Both the position numbers and the translations under genes were made by a program. Below, piece after piece: positions 8,187 to 16,626 of a DNA stretch of 64,000 nucleotides. The notes beneath the pieces are model-generated. The model saw only the letters and a list, made by a program, of their open reading frames with translations, was not told the DNA's origin and made no database searches. Source of the DNA: DAIQNV01 sp038748775 (GTDB lineage: Bacteria > Planctomycetota > Phycisphaerae > Phycisphaerales > UBA1924); assembly GCA_038748775.1 (NCBI GenBank), contig JBCDIT010000001.1:541032-605031 (forward strand), read 5' to 3'. Every line of letters starts with the position of its first letter. The stretch's first letter is position 1.

Positions 8187-8672
8187 TCAGGCGTTGGCGA
8201 ACACCGCGCCGACGCCGGCGACCGTGCGGACCTCTGCCCGCTCAACAGTCACGCCCACGACCTGGAAGACCGGGTGCTCATACCGACGGACCACGATCCG
8301 TCCGGGCTTGGCCCGCTCGAACCGCTCAAGCCACGCTCGGGCTCGCGGCTCGTTGAGCGCCCCGGGCCTCGCCTCGACAATTCCCAGACCGCGGCGGCCG
8401 TCGGGCAAGTCGAGGGGCTGCCAGAGCACGCCGAGTTTGTCGGGTCGGTCATCCGCATCGCCGAGCCCGCTCAACCACGCACACTCAAACTCGCGGCACA
8501 CGTCTGGGCGGGCCTCATAACGGGTGCACCCCGGCGCCCCCTTCGATTTGGCGGAAAACCGGCACCACGTATCGCGGGGCTTGTCCAGTTCCGGGATATC
8601 GGGGAGTTTGCAGCACACCCGGCACGATCCGCACGACCGGCCCTGGCTGAGGTTCTTCGGCTCAATGGTCAA
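8187..8672 (-). CDS. YkgJ-like cysteine cluster protein
   Basis: 161 residues from a TTG start at 8672, chosen because GAGGAG lies 7 nt upstream; the longer frame in front is low-complexity and non-homologous. The family motif CGSCRVCCK (Cys14, 17, 20, 21) with later cysteines (WCRF, GCTRYEARPDVCREFEC) forms the CxxCxxCC cluster expected to bind zinc or an Fe-S cluster. Small cytosolic proteins of this type have no proven function. Convergent to the HAD gene, 5 bp apart, and divergent from the ABC-exporter operon. Confidence 0.85.
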   Translation of the reverse strand: MTIEPKNLSQGRSCGSCRVCCKLPDIPELDKPRDTWCRFSAKSKGAPGCTRYEARPDVCREFECAWLSGLGDADDRPDKLGVLWQPLDLPDGRRGLGIVEARPGALNEPRARAWLERFERAKPGRIVVRRYEHPVFQVVGVTVERAEVRTVAGVGAVFANA

Positions 8673-8856
8673 GACACCGCTCCTCGGACCGCGAGACCTC
8701 CCACCCCCAGGAGGCCCCCTGTCCGTTGTGCGGTCTGTATCGGAAGCGCATGCTTGTGCCTGCAGGGCAAACTCGGGCGATCGCACCGCCGGTGCGTCTG
8801 GCGCCCGATGCGCGGCGTGCGACGCCCTCCCCCTCGCACCGGCGGGGACCTTCACC

Positions 8857-8862
8857 TACAGT
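8857..8862 (+). promoter_or_regulatory. Putative -10 element (TACAGT), ABC permease gene
   Basis: TACAGT lies 8 nt before the GTG at 8871; no ribosome binding site is visible, which fits a leaderless message for the exporter-GH3 operon. Confidence 0.4.
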
Positions 8863-8870
8863 TCCATCGC

Positions 8871-10406
8871 GTGTACCAAGCCCTACTCACTCGTAAATAC
8901 CTCACGACCAAGATCATGCCCTTGCTGGCCACCGTCGCGGTGATGCTCAGCGTCGGTACGGTCCTTGTCACGTGGTCCGTCATGGGTGGGTTTTTGCACA
9001 CCCTCGTGAACTCGGGTCGCAACCTTGTGGGCGACGCCAAGATCCACTGGCCCAATACCGGGTTCCCCCACTACGACGACCTGATCGAACGTCTGGAGGC
9101 CCGCCCCGAGATCCAGGCCGCGGCCCCGATCATCGAGACCTTCGGGCTCGTGGGCCTCCCCGACGACCGAGTTCAGGGGGTCGGCATCAAGGGCATCGAC
9201 GGACCGAGCTACGCGAGGGTCACCGGCTACGACGACACGATCTGGTGGCGACCTCTCGAAGAACCGCTTCGCAAAGACGTCGACGGGGAGGACCCGAGGC
9301 TCTCAACGAGCTTCCGCGGTTCGACTTGGGCGTCACGCCTCGATCAGGCTCGGTCTCTCACGGTCGATGGCGAAGCCGCGGCTGTCCCGGGCATCGAGCT
9401 TTCAGGCTGGAACATCCGCTACCCAACGGGGATCTACCAACCCGGCTCATCGTTCCAACACGGGCGAGATGGATCGTTCAACTCGCTGAACCAGTGGCTG
9501 CTCGAAGCCGAGTTGACGGTGCACGTCATGCCCCTCGACGACTCCGGTCGGGGCGTCGAGGTCGTGACCAGGTCGGTCCCCGTCGCCAACGAGTTCCGCA
9601 CAGGCGTCTACGAAGCCGACAGCCGCACGCTCTTGGTTCGCATGGACCTGCTCCAACGCATGCTCAAAATGGACGAAGCCGAACGGATCGAGACGTCAGG
9701 CCGGTCGGGCTTCGTCATCGACCCCGAGACGGGCGAGCCGGTCCTGCGCGAAGCGAAAATCATCGGCGTCGACCCGGCGCGCGTCACGACAGTCCTCGTC
9801 CGAGGCGCCGACGAGCTCGACGCCGAGCAGGTCAAACAAGTCTGTTTCGAGGTGTACGCCGAGTTCGCGGCCGCGCATCCAGATGAAGTCCCGCCGGCCG
9901 GTTCGATCGGGGTCGCGTCGTGGCGGGACCTCAACCGCACGCTGATCGCGGCGGTCGAAAAGGAAACCGGGCTCGTGCTCTTCGTGTTCGGGCTCGTGTG
10001 CTTCACGACCGTGTTCCTGGTCCTCGCGATCTTCTGGAGCATGGTGAGCGAGAAAACCCGTGATATCGGGATTCTCCGTGCGCTCGGCGCCGGCACGCCC
10101 GGAGTGGCGTGGCTCTGGCTCCGCTACGGCACCGCCGTGGGCGCTACCGGTTCGACGCTCGGCCTGGTCGTCGGCGGGCTCGTTGTGCAGAACATCAACG
10201 AGATCCACGAGTGGCTGGGCTCAACGTTCAACCTCGTGATCTGGGACCCCAGCGTGTACTACTTCAGCGAGATCCCGAGCCAGGTCGACCCGGTCAAGGC
10301 CGCCATCGTCGCGGGCGCGGGCGTGCTGACCTGCCTCATCGGTGCCGCGATCCCGTCGATCCGTGCCGCGTACATGGACCCGGTGCGGGCGTTGAGGTTC
10401 GAATGA
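8871..10406 (+). CDS. FtsX/LolE/MacB-type ABC transporter permease
   Basis: 511 residues, GTG start (VYQALLTRKYLTTKIMP). One N-terminal membrane helix (about 15-40, LLATVAVMLSVGTVLVTWSVMGG), a large periplasmic domain (45-370), and three C-terminal helices: VLFVFGLVCFTTVFLVLAIF, a segment with the FtsX motif KTRDIGILRALGAG, and IVAGAGVLTCLIGAAIPSIRAA. This is the four-helix type VII ABC architecture used for lipoprotein release (LolC/E) or efflux (MacB). The open frame extends far upstream, but that part overlaps the YkgJ gene in antisense and is not homologous. Its stop overlaps the ATPase start. Confidence 0.9.
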   Translation: MYQALLTRKYLTTKIMPLLATVAVMLSVGTVLVTWSVMGGFLHTLVNSGRNLVGDAKIHWPNTGFPHYDDLIERLEARPEIQAAAPIIETFGLVGLPDDRVQGVGIKGIDGPSYARVTGYDDTIWWRPLEEPLRKDVDGEDPRLSTSFRGSTWASRLDQARSLTVDGEAAAVPGIELSGWNIRYPTGIYQPGSSFQHGRDGSFNSLNQWLLEAELTVHVMPLDDSGRGVEVVTRSVPVANEFRTGVYEADSRTLLVRMDLLQRMLKMDEAERIETSGRSGFVIDPETGEPVLREAKIIGVDPARVTTVLVRGADELDAEQVKQVCFEVYAEFAAAHPDEVPPAGSIGVASWRDLNRTLIAAVEKETGLVLFVFGLVCFTTVFLVLAIFWSMVSEKTRDIGILRALGAGTPGVAWLWLRYGTAVGATGSTLGLVVGGLVVQNINEIHEWLGSTFNLVIWDPSVYYFSEIPSQVDPVKAAIVAGAGVLTCLIGAAIPSIRAAYMDPVRALRFE

Positions 10407-11203
10407 CGACGCCAATCCTCGAAGCACGCGATCTGTTCAAGACCTACAGGCTTGGTCGGGTGCGCGTCCCGGTGCTCAAGGGCGCGGGACTGACGCTCCA
10501 TGAGGGCGAGGCGGTGGCCGTGCTCGGCGCCTCGGGCAGCGGGAAGAGCACGATGCTCCACCTGCTCGGCGGGCTCGACCGCCCCGACCGCGAGCAAGGC
10601 GAGCGCAGGGGCTCGATCTGGTTCGAGGGGCGCGAACTCACGAACGTCGGCGCCGGCGAACTCAACCGGTACCGCTCGCAGAGCGTCGGCTTCGTCTTCC
10701 AGTTCTATCACCTGCTCCCGGAACTCAGCGTGCTCGACAACGTGTGCGTCGGCGCGATGATCCCCGCCGGTCGGCTCGGTTGGCGGGGCCGAAAGCGTGC
10801 CGACGCCCGCGCCCACGCGACGGACATGCTCAGCCGGTTCGGGCTCGCTGATCGTCTCAAACACCGCCCGGCCGAGCTGAGCGGCGGCGAACGCCAGCGC
10901 GTCGCCATCGCGAGGGCCCTGATCAACCGTCCGAAGGTCTTGCTCGCCGACGAGCCCACCGGAAACCTCGACGCGGCGACCGGGGCGACGATCCTCGACA
11001 CCCTGTCGGAGCTCCGCCGGGACCTGGGGCTCAGCGTCGTCATGGTCACCCACGACCAGACCATCGCCCAGCGGGCCGATCGGGTCGTGACCCTCCAAGA
11101 CGGACGGCTCGCCGGAGCCCAGGCGGGCCCGGGTAACGCCGGGGGTTCCCCGACCAGCGACGACGGCGTCGACGAAGGGTCGGTGCTATCGTCGCACCGC
11201 TGA
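10403..11203 (+). CDS. ABC transporter ATP-binding protein (LolD/MacB type)
   Basis: 266 residues. Walker A GASGSGKS (42-49), Q-loop VFQFYHLLPELSVLDN, signature LSGGERQRVAIARAL, Walker B VLLADEPTGNLD, H-loop MVTHDQ: a complete LolD-like ATPase. The ATG overlaps the permease stop (ATGA), so the two form one exporter. An unusual insert (about 60-75, RGSIWFEGRELTN region, and RLGWRGRKRADARAH) and a Gly/Asp-rich tail are present. Powers mechanotransmission or lipoprotein extraction by the partner permease. The hydrolase gene starts 3 bp after its stop. Confidence 0.95.
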   Translation: MTTPILEARDLFKTYRLGRVRVPVLKGAGLTLHEGEAVAVLGASGSGKSTMLHLLGGLDRPDREQGERRGSIWFEGRELTNVGAGELNRYRSQSVGFVFQFYHLLPELSVLDNVCVGAMIPAGRLGWRGRKRADARAHATDMLSRFGLADRLKHRPAELSGGERQRVAIARALINRPKVLLADEPTGNLDAATGATILDTLSELRRDLGLSVVMVTHDQTIAQRADRVVTLQDGRLAGAQAGPGNAGGSPTSDDGVDEGSVLSSHR

Positions 11204-11206
11204 CTT

Positions 11207-12115
11207 ATGACAAGGGCCACACCCACTCCATCGCGATCCAGCGCTCAGCCGGCCCACGAGGACGGACCGACCAACGCCCAGACTGCCAGCGCGACCGAGT
11301 CATCTCACACGCTCACCCTCCACGGCGAAACCGGCAAGCCGGTCGAGGCTCGGGTGACCCACACCGGGACGGCCGGACCTCGCGTGGTGTTCCTGCACGG
11401 CCTCGTCGGGCTCAACGAGCACTGGGAGCCGGTCGTCACCCGACTCCGCCCGGGCATCCGCTCGGTCCGTCTTGAGTTGCCCCTGCTTGACCTGACCGGC
11501 TCTGATTGCTCGATCCAGGGCGTCACAGAACTGACCACGGCGTACCTTGATCGAGTGAAGGCACAAGACGGAGAGGGCCCGGCGGTCTTGGTCGGCAACT
11601 CCTTCGGAGGACACGTCGCTCTCCGGATCGCCCATCGTCGGCCCGACCTGGTTCGAGGCCTCGTCCTCGCCGGATCGAGCGGGCTTTTCGAACGCACACT
11701 CGTAAAGGGCGCGCCGATCCGACCGCCGCGCGAGTGGCTCCGGGAGAAGATCGCCGAGCTCTTCTACGACCCCGCGGTCATGAGGGAAGACGATGTCGAC
11801 CGTGCCCACGCGGCGCTGAACACCCGCCAGGGCGCCCGTGCGATGGTTCGACTGAGCCGGACCGCCCGCCGGAACCACCTGGGCGACGAGATCGGCGACA
11901 TCGGCTGCCCCACGCTCCTGATCTGGGGCAAGCAAGACATCGTCACCCCGCCGTCAGCGGCGCAGGGCTTCCTCGACCTCATGCCCGATGCGCAGGTGGT
12001 CTGGGTCGATCGGTGCGGCCACACCCCGATGCTCGAAGCTCCGACGGTTTTTGCTGAGGCTCTCGAGTCCTTTGTCGCCCGTCTCGACGGAACGGGCGAC
12101 ACGAGCAAGGCCTGA
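11207..12115 (+). CDS. Alpha/beta-fold hydrolase
   Basis: 302 residues. Oxyanion HG motif VVFLHGLVGLNEHW, nucleophile elbow VGNSFGGH (GxSxG), acid residue in LLIWGKQDIVTP, catalytic His in DRCGHTPMLE. The N-terminal 35 residues are Ser/Thr-rich and probably disordered, with no clear signal peptide. Cytosolic esterase/lipase type; substrate unknown. It sits 3 bp after the ABC ATPase and 3 bp before the GH3-family gene, so the four genes are very likely co-translated; it may hydrolyse the acyl product of the GH3 enzyme, which is only an inference from context. Confidence 0.88.
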   Translation: MTRATPTPSRSSAQPAHEDGPTNAQTASATESSHTLTLHGETGKPVEARVTHTGTAGPRVVFLHGLVGLNEHWEPVVTRLRPGIRSVRLELPLLDLTGSDCSIQGVTELTTAYLDRVKAQDGEGPAVLVGNSFGGHVALRIAHRRPDLVRGLVLAGSSGLFERTLVKGAPIRPPREWLREKIAELFYDPAVMREDDVDRAHAALNTRQGARAMVRLSRTARRNHLGDEIGDIGCPTLLIWGKQDIVTPPSAAQGFLDLMPDAQVVWVDRCGHTPMLEAPTVFAEALESFVARLDGTGDTSKA

Positions 12116-12118
12116 TCG

Positions 12119-13759
12119 ATGGGCTGGACCGCGCTCATCGGCGCTGGCCTCGGGCTCAAGATGAGCCGGCGGTCGAAGCTGCTTGCCGACGAGGACTATT
12201 GGCAACGCGCCACAGGCTCGATTCAGAGAAAGCAACTCAGCCAGCTTGTGACCGTCGCGTCACACACCGAATTCGGTCGCCGTCACGGCTACGACCGCCT
12301 GGCCAAGCTGACGGGTGACGAACTGCTCGGGGCTTTCCGTCAGGCCGTGCCCCTGACCGACTGGTACGGCGTTGCCGATCTTGTGGGCCGGATGCGCGAA
12401 AACGCCGAACCCGACGTGCTCTGGCCCGGGCTCGTCGGGCATTTCGCGCAGACCAGCGGGACGACCGCCGGCGACAAGTTCTTGCCCATCTCTCAGCAGA
12501 TGTTCAAGAGCAACTACCGCTCGAGCCTCGACATCTTCGCGTACCTGATGAACCGGGGCGTCCGCCCGAGCGACGTCATGAACGGACGTTGCCTGTTTCT
12601 CGGCGGCTCAAGCGACCTGCGCGAGGACGCCAACGGGATCATCACCGCGGACCTCTCCGGGCTCGTCACGCCTCTGATCAAATGGCCCCTCAGCGAGATC
12701 TACTCCCCCGGGCCCAAGGTCGCGCTCATGAGCGACTGGCCCGCCAAAATCGACGCGATGGCAACGATCGCCATCGACCAGGACATCAGGTTTATCAGCG
12801 GGATGCCCAGTTGGGCCCTCGTGCTGATGAACCGCATCCGCGAGATGGACGCAGAGCGGAACGGCGGTCGCGAGCGAACGCTCGACCAGATCTGGCCCAA
12901 CCTACGCGTCTTCGTTCACGGCGGCGTGCGGTACGCCCCGTTCAAGAGCCGCGTCGCGGAGCTGTGGTGCGCTGACGTGTCGGGCGATCTGCCCCACCGC
13001 CACGAGCTGTACCCCGCGAGCGAAGGGTTCGTCGCGCAACAAGACCGCGCCGGGGATCCGGGGCTGCGGCTCATGAGCGACGTTGGCAACGTGTTCGAAT
13101 TCGTCCCGACCGAGCACGTGCAGGACGACGGCTCGCTGGCGCCGGACGCGCCCGCGTTCCTCGCCGACGAAGTCGAGAAGGGCGTGCGGTACTGCGTCGT
13201 GATTTCGAGCTGTGCCGGGCTCTGGCGGTACAACCTCGGAGACGTCGTCGAGTTTGACGACGTGCCCAACGCGTTCGACGGCTCGCGAACCGGCACCGGC
13301 CCGGCGCGGCTCCGCATCGTCGGACGGCACCGCCACTTCATCAACGCGTTCGGCGAGAACATCATCGTCGAACACGTCGAAGAGGCGGTCGCCGAAGCTT
13401 CGGGCGCCGTCGGCGTTGCCCCGGGGGAGTTCTCAGCGGCGCCTATCTACCCGGGCGAGGGCCGACGCGCCGGGCTCGAACTCGTGGTCGAACTTCCAGC
13501 GGAATTCACCGAGCTCGACCGTTTCGCCGACGCGTTCGATGCCGGTGTGAAGTCCCGCAACGTCGATTACACCACGAAGCGGGGTGAAAACGCCGGCATG
13601 GTCGCCCCAACCGTTTCCCCGGTTCCGTTCGGCACGTTCCACCACTGGCTCGATAAGAACGGGAAGCTCGGCGGCCAACACAAGTGCCCGAGGTGCGCCA
13701 ACCACCGCGATATCGTCGAGGCGGTGCTCGCCGTTTCTCGATCGGCACGAACGATCTAA
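12119..13759 (+). CDS. GH3-family acyl-adenylate-forming enzyme
   Basis: 546 residues. Related to plant GH3 proteins (auxin/jasmonate amido synthetases), ANL-like enzymes that activate a carboxylate with ATP. Seen: phosphate loop FAQTSGTTAGDKFLP (about 114-128), LFLGGSSDLRED, the mid region VFVHGGVRYAPF, ELYPASEGFVAQQ, YCVVISSCAGLWRYNLGDVVEF with the adenylate-binding Asp, and IVGRHRHFINAFGENIIVEHVEEAV. The C-terminal lobe ends with a CPRC motif. Bacterial members are functionally unassigned. Last of a four-gene run with an ABC exporter and a hydrolase; the acyl substrate may be a fatty or hydroxy acid. Confidence 0.9.
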   Translation: MGWTALIGAGLGLKMSRRSKLLADEDYWQRATGSIQRKQLSQLVTVASHTEFGRRHGYDRLAKLTGDELLGAFRQAVPLTDWYGVADLVGRMRENAEPDVLWPGLVGHFAQTSGTTAGDKFLPISQQMFKSNYRSSLDIFAYLMNRGVRPSDVMNGRCLFLGGSSDLREDANGIITADLSGLVTPLIKWPLSEIYSPGPKVALMSDWPAKIDAMATIAIDQDIRFISGMPSWALVLMNRIREMDAERNGGRERTLDQIWPNLRVFVHGGVRYAPFKSRVAELWCADVSGDLPHRHELYPASEGFVAQQDRAGDPGLRLMSDVGNVFEFVPTEHVQDDGSLAPDAPAFLADEVEKGVRYCVVISSCAGLWRYNLGDVVEFDDVPNAFDGSRTGTGPARLRIVGRHRHFINAFGENIIVEHVEEAVAEASGAVGVAPGEFSAAPIYPGEGRRAGLELVVELPAEFTELDRFADAFDAGVKSRNVDYTTKRGENAGMVAPTVSPVPFGTFHHWLDKNGKLGGQHKCPRCANHRDIVEAVLAVSRSARTI

Positions 13760-13821
13760 CCGAGTACGCATACGCTCCGATCGCGAAGCGACCACAACAG
13801 AGGATCGCTGGAGGTGCTGAA

Positions 13822-14358
13822 ATGACAGATGTTTCGGGGGCAGAGTCGATCCGGTCGGCGGCGGTCAGTGTGCTTGAGCAGGGCGCGGCGTTCATCGGCG
13901 GCCTTGAAGACGACCAGTACGTCGCGACGTGTGATCGCATCGGTGCCTCGGTCGGGCAGCATGTCCGCCACGCGCTCGATCACTTCACCGCCCTGCTCGA
14001 CGCGTACGAGTCGGGTGAGGCCGCCGGGTCCGGCCCGGCTGCGTACGACCAGCGAGCGCGCGGGACCGACATCGAAGCGAACCGAGCCGCGGCCCTCGAA
14101 GCGATCGCGAAGCTCAAGTCGCAACTCGGCGGGCTCGATGAGGTCCAGCTCGAGTGGCCCGTCACGATCCAGGTCATGGCCTCGACCGACCGGCCCGAGG
14201 TCTCGATCGAGTCGACGCTGGTCCGCGAGTTGGCCTTCGTCACCCATCACGCGATTCACCATTGGGCGATCTGCAAGATCGGCTGCGGTGAGATCGGTGT
14301 CGAGTGCGACGCTTCGTTCGGCCGTGCGCCCTCGACGCTCGCCCACGAGCACTCCTGA
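13822..14358 (+). CDS. DinB-family protein
   Basis: 178 residues. Four-helix bundle type: the first metal-binding His is in VGQHVRHALDHFTALLDAYE, the later pair in ELAFVTHHAIHHWAICKI, which is the three-His pattern of DinB/YfiT-like putative metal enzymes. GGAGG lies 6-10 nt before ATG 13822 and fixes the start; the longer frame upstream overlaps GH3 and is rejected. Function within the family ranges from thiol transferases to unknown. The NRDE gene follows after 6 bp, suggesting an operon. Confidence 0.87.
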   Translation: MTDVSGAESIRSAAVSVLEQGAAFIGGLEDDQYVATCDRIGASVGQHVRHALDHFTALLDAYESGEAAGSGPAAYDQRARGTDIEANRAAALEAIAKLKSQLGGLDEVQLEWPVTIQVMASTDRPEVSIESTLVRELAFVTHHAIHHWAICKIGCGEIGVECDASFGRAPSTLAHEHS

Positions 14359-14364
14359 ACACCT

Positions 14365-15042
14365 GTGTGCACGCTTTCGGTGATCGCGGTCGATAGCGGA
14401 TTCCGCGTTGTCCACAACCGTGACGAGCTGCGTTCACGGTCCGAAGGCGAGTCGCCGGTCTGGCACGAGCTGCCGGGCGGGCTTCGTGCGATCTACCCCA
14501 CGGATCCGGACGCAGGAGGGACGTGGATCGCGGCCCGGAACGACGGCGTCGTGTACGCGATTCTCAACGTCAACCCGAGTGCGCCCGGTGCGGATCGCAC
14601 CGTCTCTCGTGGGCGGGTGATCCTCGACTTGCTCAGCCAACCCGCCGACGCCCCGCTCCGCCATCCCGAGAGTGCTCGAATGCGGAGCTACCGGGTTGTG
14701 CGGGTCAGGCGCGGAAGCACCCAGATCTTGGTCGAGACCCATCGCTCGTTCGGTGATGCGAGCGAGACAACCGCCTCTCCGCTCGCACGTCCCTGTGCTT
14801 GGGCCAGCTCGGGTCTGGGTGACGATCGGGTTCAGCCGCGTATCCCGCTCTTCTCGGAGCGGGTCGGTGCGGCTGCGAGCCGAATCGCGCAGGATGACTA
14901 CCACCGGCACAGGTGGCCCGATCGACCCGAGATCAGCGTGCTCATGACCCGCGACGACGCCCGCACGACCGCGATCACCACGATCGAGGTCGACTCGGAC
15001 GGGGTGCGGATGGGCTACGAGCCGATCGCGGTCGAGCTCTGA
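14365..15042 (+). CDS. NRDE/TANGO2-family protein
   Basis: 225 residues with GTG start. Begins MCTLSVIAVDSGFRVVHNRDEL, which contains the defining N-terminal Cys and the NRDE motif of the TANGO2 (NRDE) family, followed by DAGGTWIAARNDGVVYAILN. The N-terminal Cys after Met is typical for an Ntn-hydrolase-like fold. In eukaryotes the family is linked to haem and lipid handling; no bacterial function is certain. It lies 6 bp after the DinB-like gene and 39 bp before nuoH, which has its own promoter-like element. Confidence 0.88.
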   Translation: MCTLSVIAVDSGFRVVHNRDELRSRSEGESPVWHELPGGLRAIYPTDPDAGGTWIAARNDGVVYAILNVNPSAPGADRTVSRGRVILDLLSQPADAPLRHPESARMRSYRVVRVRRGSTQILVETHRSFGDASETTASPLARPCAWASSGLGDDRVQPRIPLFSERVGAAASRIAQDDYHRHRWPDRPEISVLMTRDDARTTAITTIEVDSDGVRMGYEPIAVEL

Positions 15043-15067
15043 GAGCGCGCCCGGCAGGCGGGCTCCC

Positions 15068-15073
15068 TACACT
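15068..15073 (+). promoter_or_regulatory. Putative -10 element (TACACT), leaderless nuoH
   Basis: TACACT 8 nt before the nuoH ATG; no ribosome binding site intervenes. Confidence 0.45.
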
Positions 15074-15081
15074 GCGGCCCC

Positions 15082-16485
15082 ATGGACTTTCTTCTCGAGC
15101 CGTTGCGAAACCTCGTCGATTCTCAGCTGTTCGTCAGCGCCCACGTGCTCATCATCGCGGTGCACGTGATCCTGCTTGGCGTGGCCTACCTCGTGTACCT
15201 CGAGCGGAAAATCTCGTCGTACATCCAGGACCGCCTGGGCCCGAACCGCGTCGGGTTCGACTTCGGGCTCCCGTTCCTCAAGGTCTTGTCGACCGACGGA
15301 CCTTTCAAAGGCCTGTGGGGTCTCGGGCAACCCCTCGCCGACGGCATCAAGTTCCTCCTCAAAGAGGACTACACCCCGACCAAGGCCGACAAGGCCCTGT
15401 TCACGCTGGCCCCCATCGTCATCATCGTCCCTGCTCTGATCGGCTTTGCGATCATCCCCTGGGGCGGCGTTTGGGAGATGCCCCCGATCGGTGACGTCCC
15501 GATCGTCGGACCCATTGGCGAGTGGCTCTTCGGGCCGATCGGCGGGGAAGAAGTCCTCGTCGCCGGTGCGAACGTCAATGTCGGCGTCGTCTACCTCTTG
15601 GCCGTGGCCTCGCTCGGCGTCTACGGCGTCACGTTGGGCGGCTGGGCGAGCAACAGTAAGTATTCATTCCTGGGCGGGCTCCGGGCCACTGCCCAGATGA
15701 TCAGCTACGAGATCCCGCTGGGCCTGAGCCTGCTGGCGGTGCTCCTTCTGGTCGGCACGGTGCTCCCCCACGCGATCATCGAGCATCAGGCCGCCAACGG
15801 CTGGCTCGTGATCTCGCAGCCGCTCGCGTGCTTGCTGTTCTTCATCTGCGCTCTCGCGGAGGCCAACCGGGCCCCGTTCGACAACGCCGAGGCGGAGCAG
15901 GAACTCGTGGGCGGCTACCACACCGAGTACAGCTCGATGCGGTTCGCGCTGTTCTTCCTCGCTGAATACGCCCACATGGTGACCGGAGCCGCGTTCTTCG
16001 TGTTGCTCTTCCTGGGGGGGTACCACTTGCCGCTCAACTGGGCGGGCGTGGACCTGCTCAGCCCGGAGAACACCACGATGGCGGGCATGATCGCCAAGAT
16101 CCTGGTCTTCGCCGGCAAGGTCGCGTTCATCAACTGCTTCCAGATGGTCATCCGCTGGACGCTGCCCCGCCTGCGGTACGACCAAGTGATGATGCTGGGC
16201 TGGCAGACCCTCATCCCGGTCAGCCTGGGCGTCGTGGTCATGACCAGCGTCATGGTCGCCTTCGGCTGGACCGGCATCTTCCCGATGCTCGCGGCCAACG
16301 CCGGCGCGATCATCGTCGTCTACCTGTGCCAGACGCTCCTGCCCCGCTCGACATCGAACCAGCGCGTCCGCCTGTACGGATCGCGGTTCCACCCCGCCTC
16401 GGGCACGATCGGCCTCACACGCCCGACCAACCCCGTCGCCCTCGAAGACCGGCCGATCCAGGGCACCGACCCGGCGCCGGCCTAA
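15082..16485 (+). CDS. nuoH: NADH-quinone oxidoreductase subunit H
   Basis: 467 residues, longer than E. coli NuoH (325), mainly through an insert in the first periplasmic/loop region (around 120-165) and a C-terminal extension of about 60 residues. Membrane subunit of complex I that forms much of the quinone chamber. Hallmarks: YLERKISSYIQDRLGPNRVG, LADGIKFLLKEDYTP, ISYEIPLGLSLLAV, NRAPFDNAEAEQELVGGYHTEYSSMRFALFFLAEYAHM, and RWTLPRLRYDQVMMLGW. No other nuo gene is in the window, so nuoH is separated from the usual nuoA-N cluster here. Probably leaderless. Confidence 0.96.
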   Translation: MDFLLEPLRNLVDSQLFVSAHVLIIAVHVILLGVAYLVYLERKISSYIQDRLGPNRVGFDFGLPFLKVLSTDGPFKGLWGLGQPLADGIKFLLKEDYTPTKADKALFTLAPIVIIVPALIGFAIIPWGGVWEMPPIGDVPIVGPIGEWLFGPIGGEEVLVAGANVNVGVVYLLAVASLGVYGVTLGGWASNSKYSFLGGLRATAQMISYEIPLGLSLLAVLLLVGTVLPHAIIEHQAANGWLVISQPLACLLFFICALAEANRAPFDNAEAEQELVGGYHTEYSSMRFALFFLAEYAHMVTGAAFFVLLFLGGYHLPLNWAGVDLLSPENTTMAGMIAKILVFAGKVAFINCFQMVIRWTLPRLRYDQVMMLGWQTLIPVSLGVVVMTSVMVAFGWTGIFPMLAANAGAIIVVYLCQTLLPRSTSNQRVRLYGSRFHPASGTIGLTRPTNPVALEDRPIQGTDPAPA

Positions 16486-16551
16486 AGCAGGTTCAATCGC
16501 TCCCAGCGGCCTCCGGCTGCACACGCGCTTGGGAAAGCCTCGCCGGAGAGA
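16486..16551 (+). repeat. Intergenic REP-like repeat, copy A
   Basis: Begins directly after the nuoH stop. About four fifths identical over 52 nt to a second copy at 23429. The core is a hairpin GCGGCC-TCC-GGCTGC (16506-16520, one G-U pair). It may act as a transcript 3' end or a mobile REP-like unit. Confidence 0.6.
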
Positions 16552-16626
16552 ATCCGGAGAACTTCGCGGTGCGCAATCCTCACGCCCGACGCTACACCCT
16601 CCATCAAGACGCTCTTGAGCTGGAGA

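Noticed and set aside
7992..8870. N-terminal extension of the ABC permease
   Set aside because: Runs antisense to the YkgJ gene and over the HAD gene; the membrane protein starts at the GTG 8871 next to a promoter-like box.
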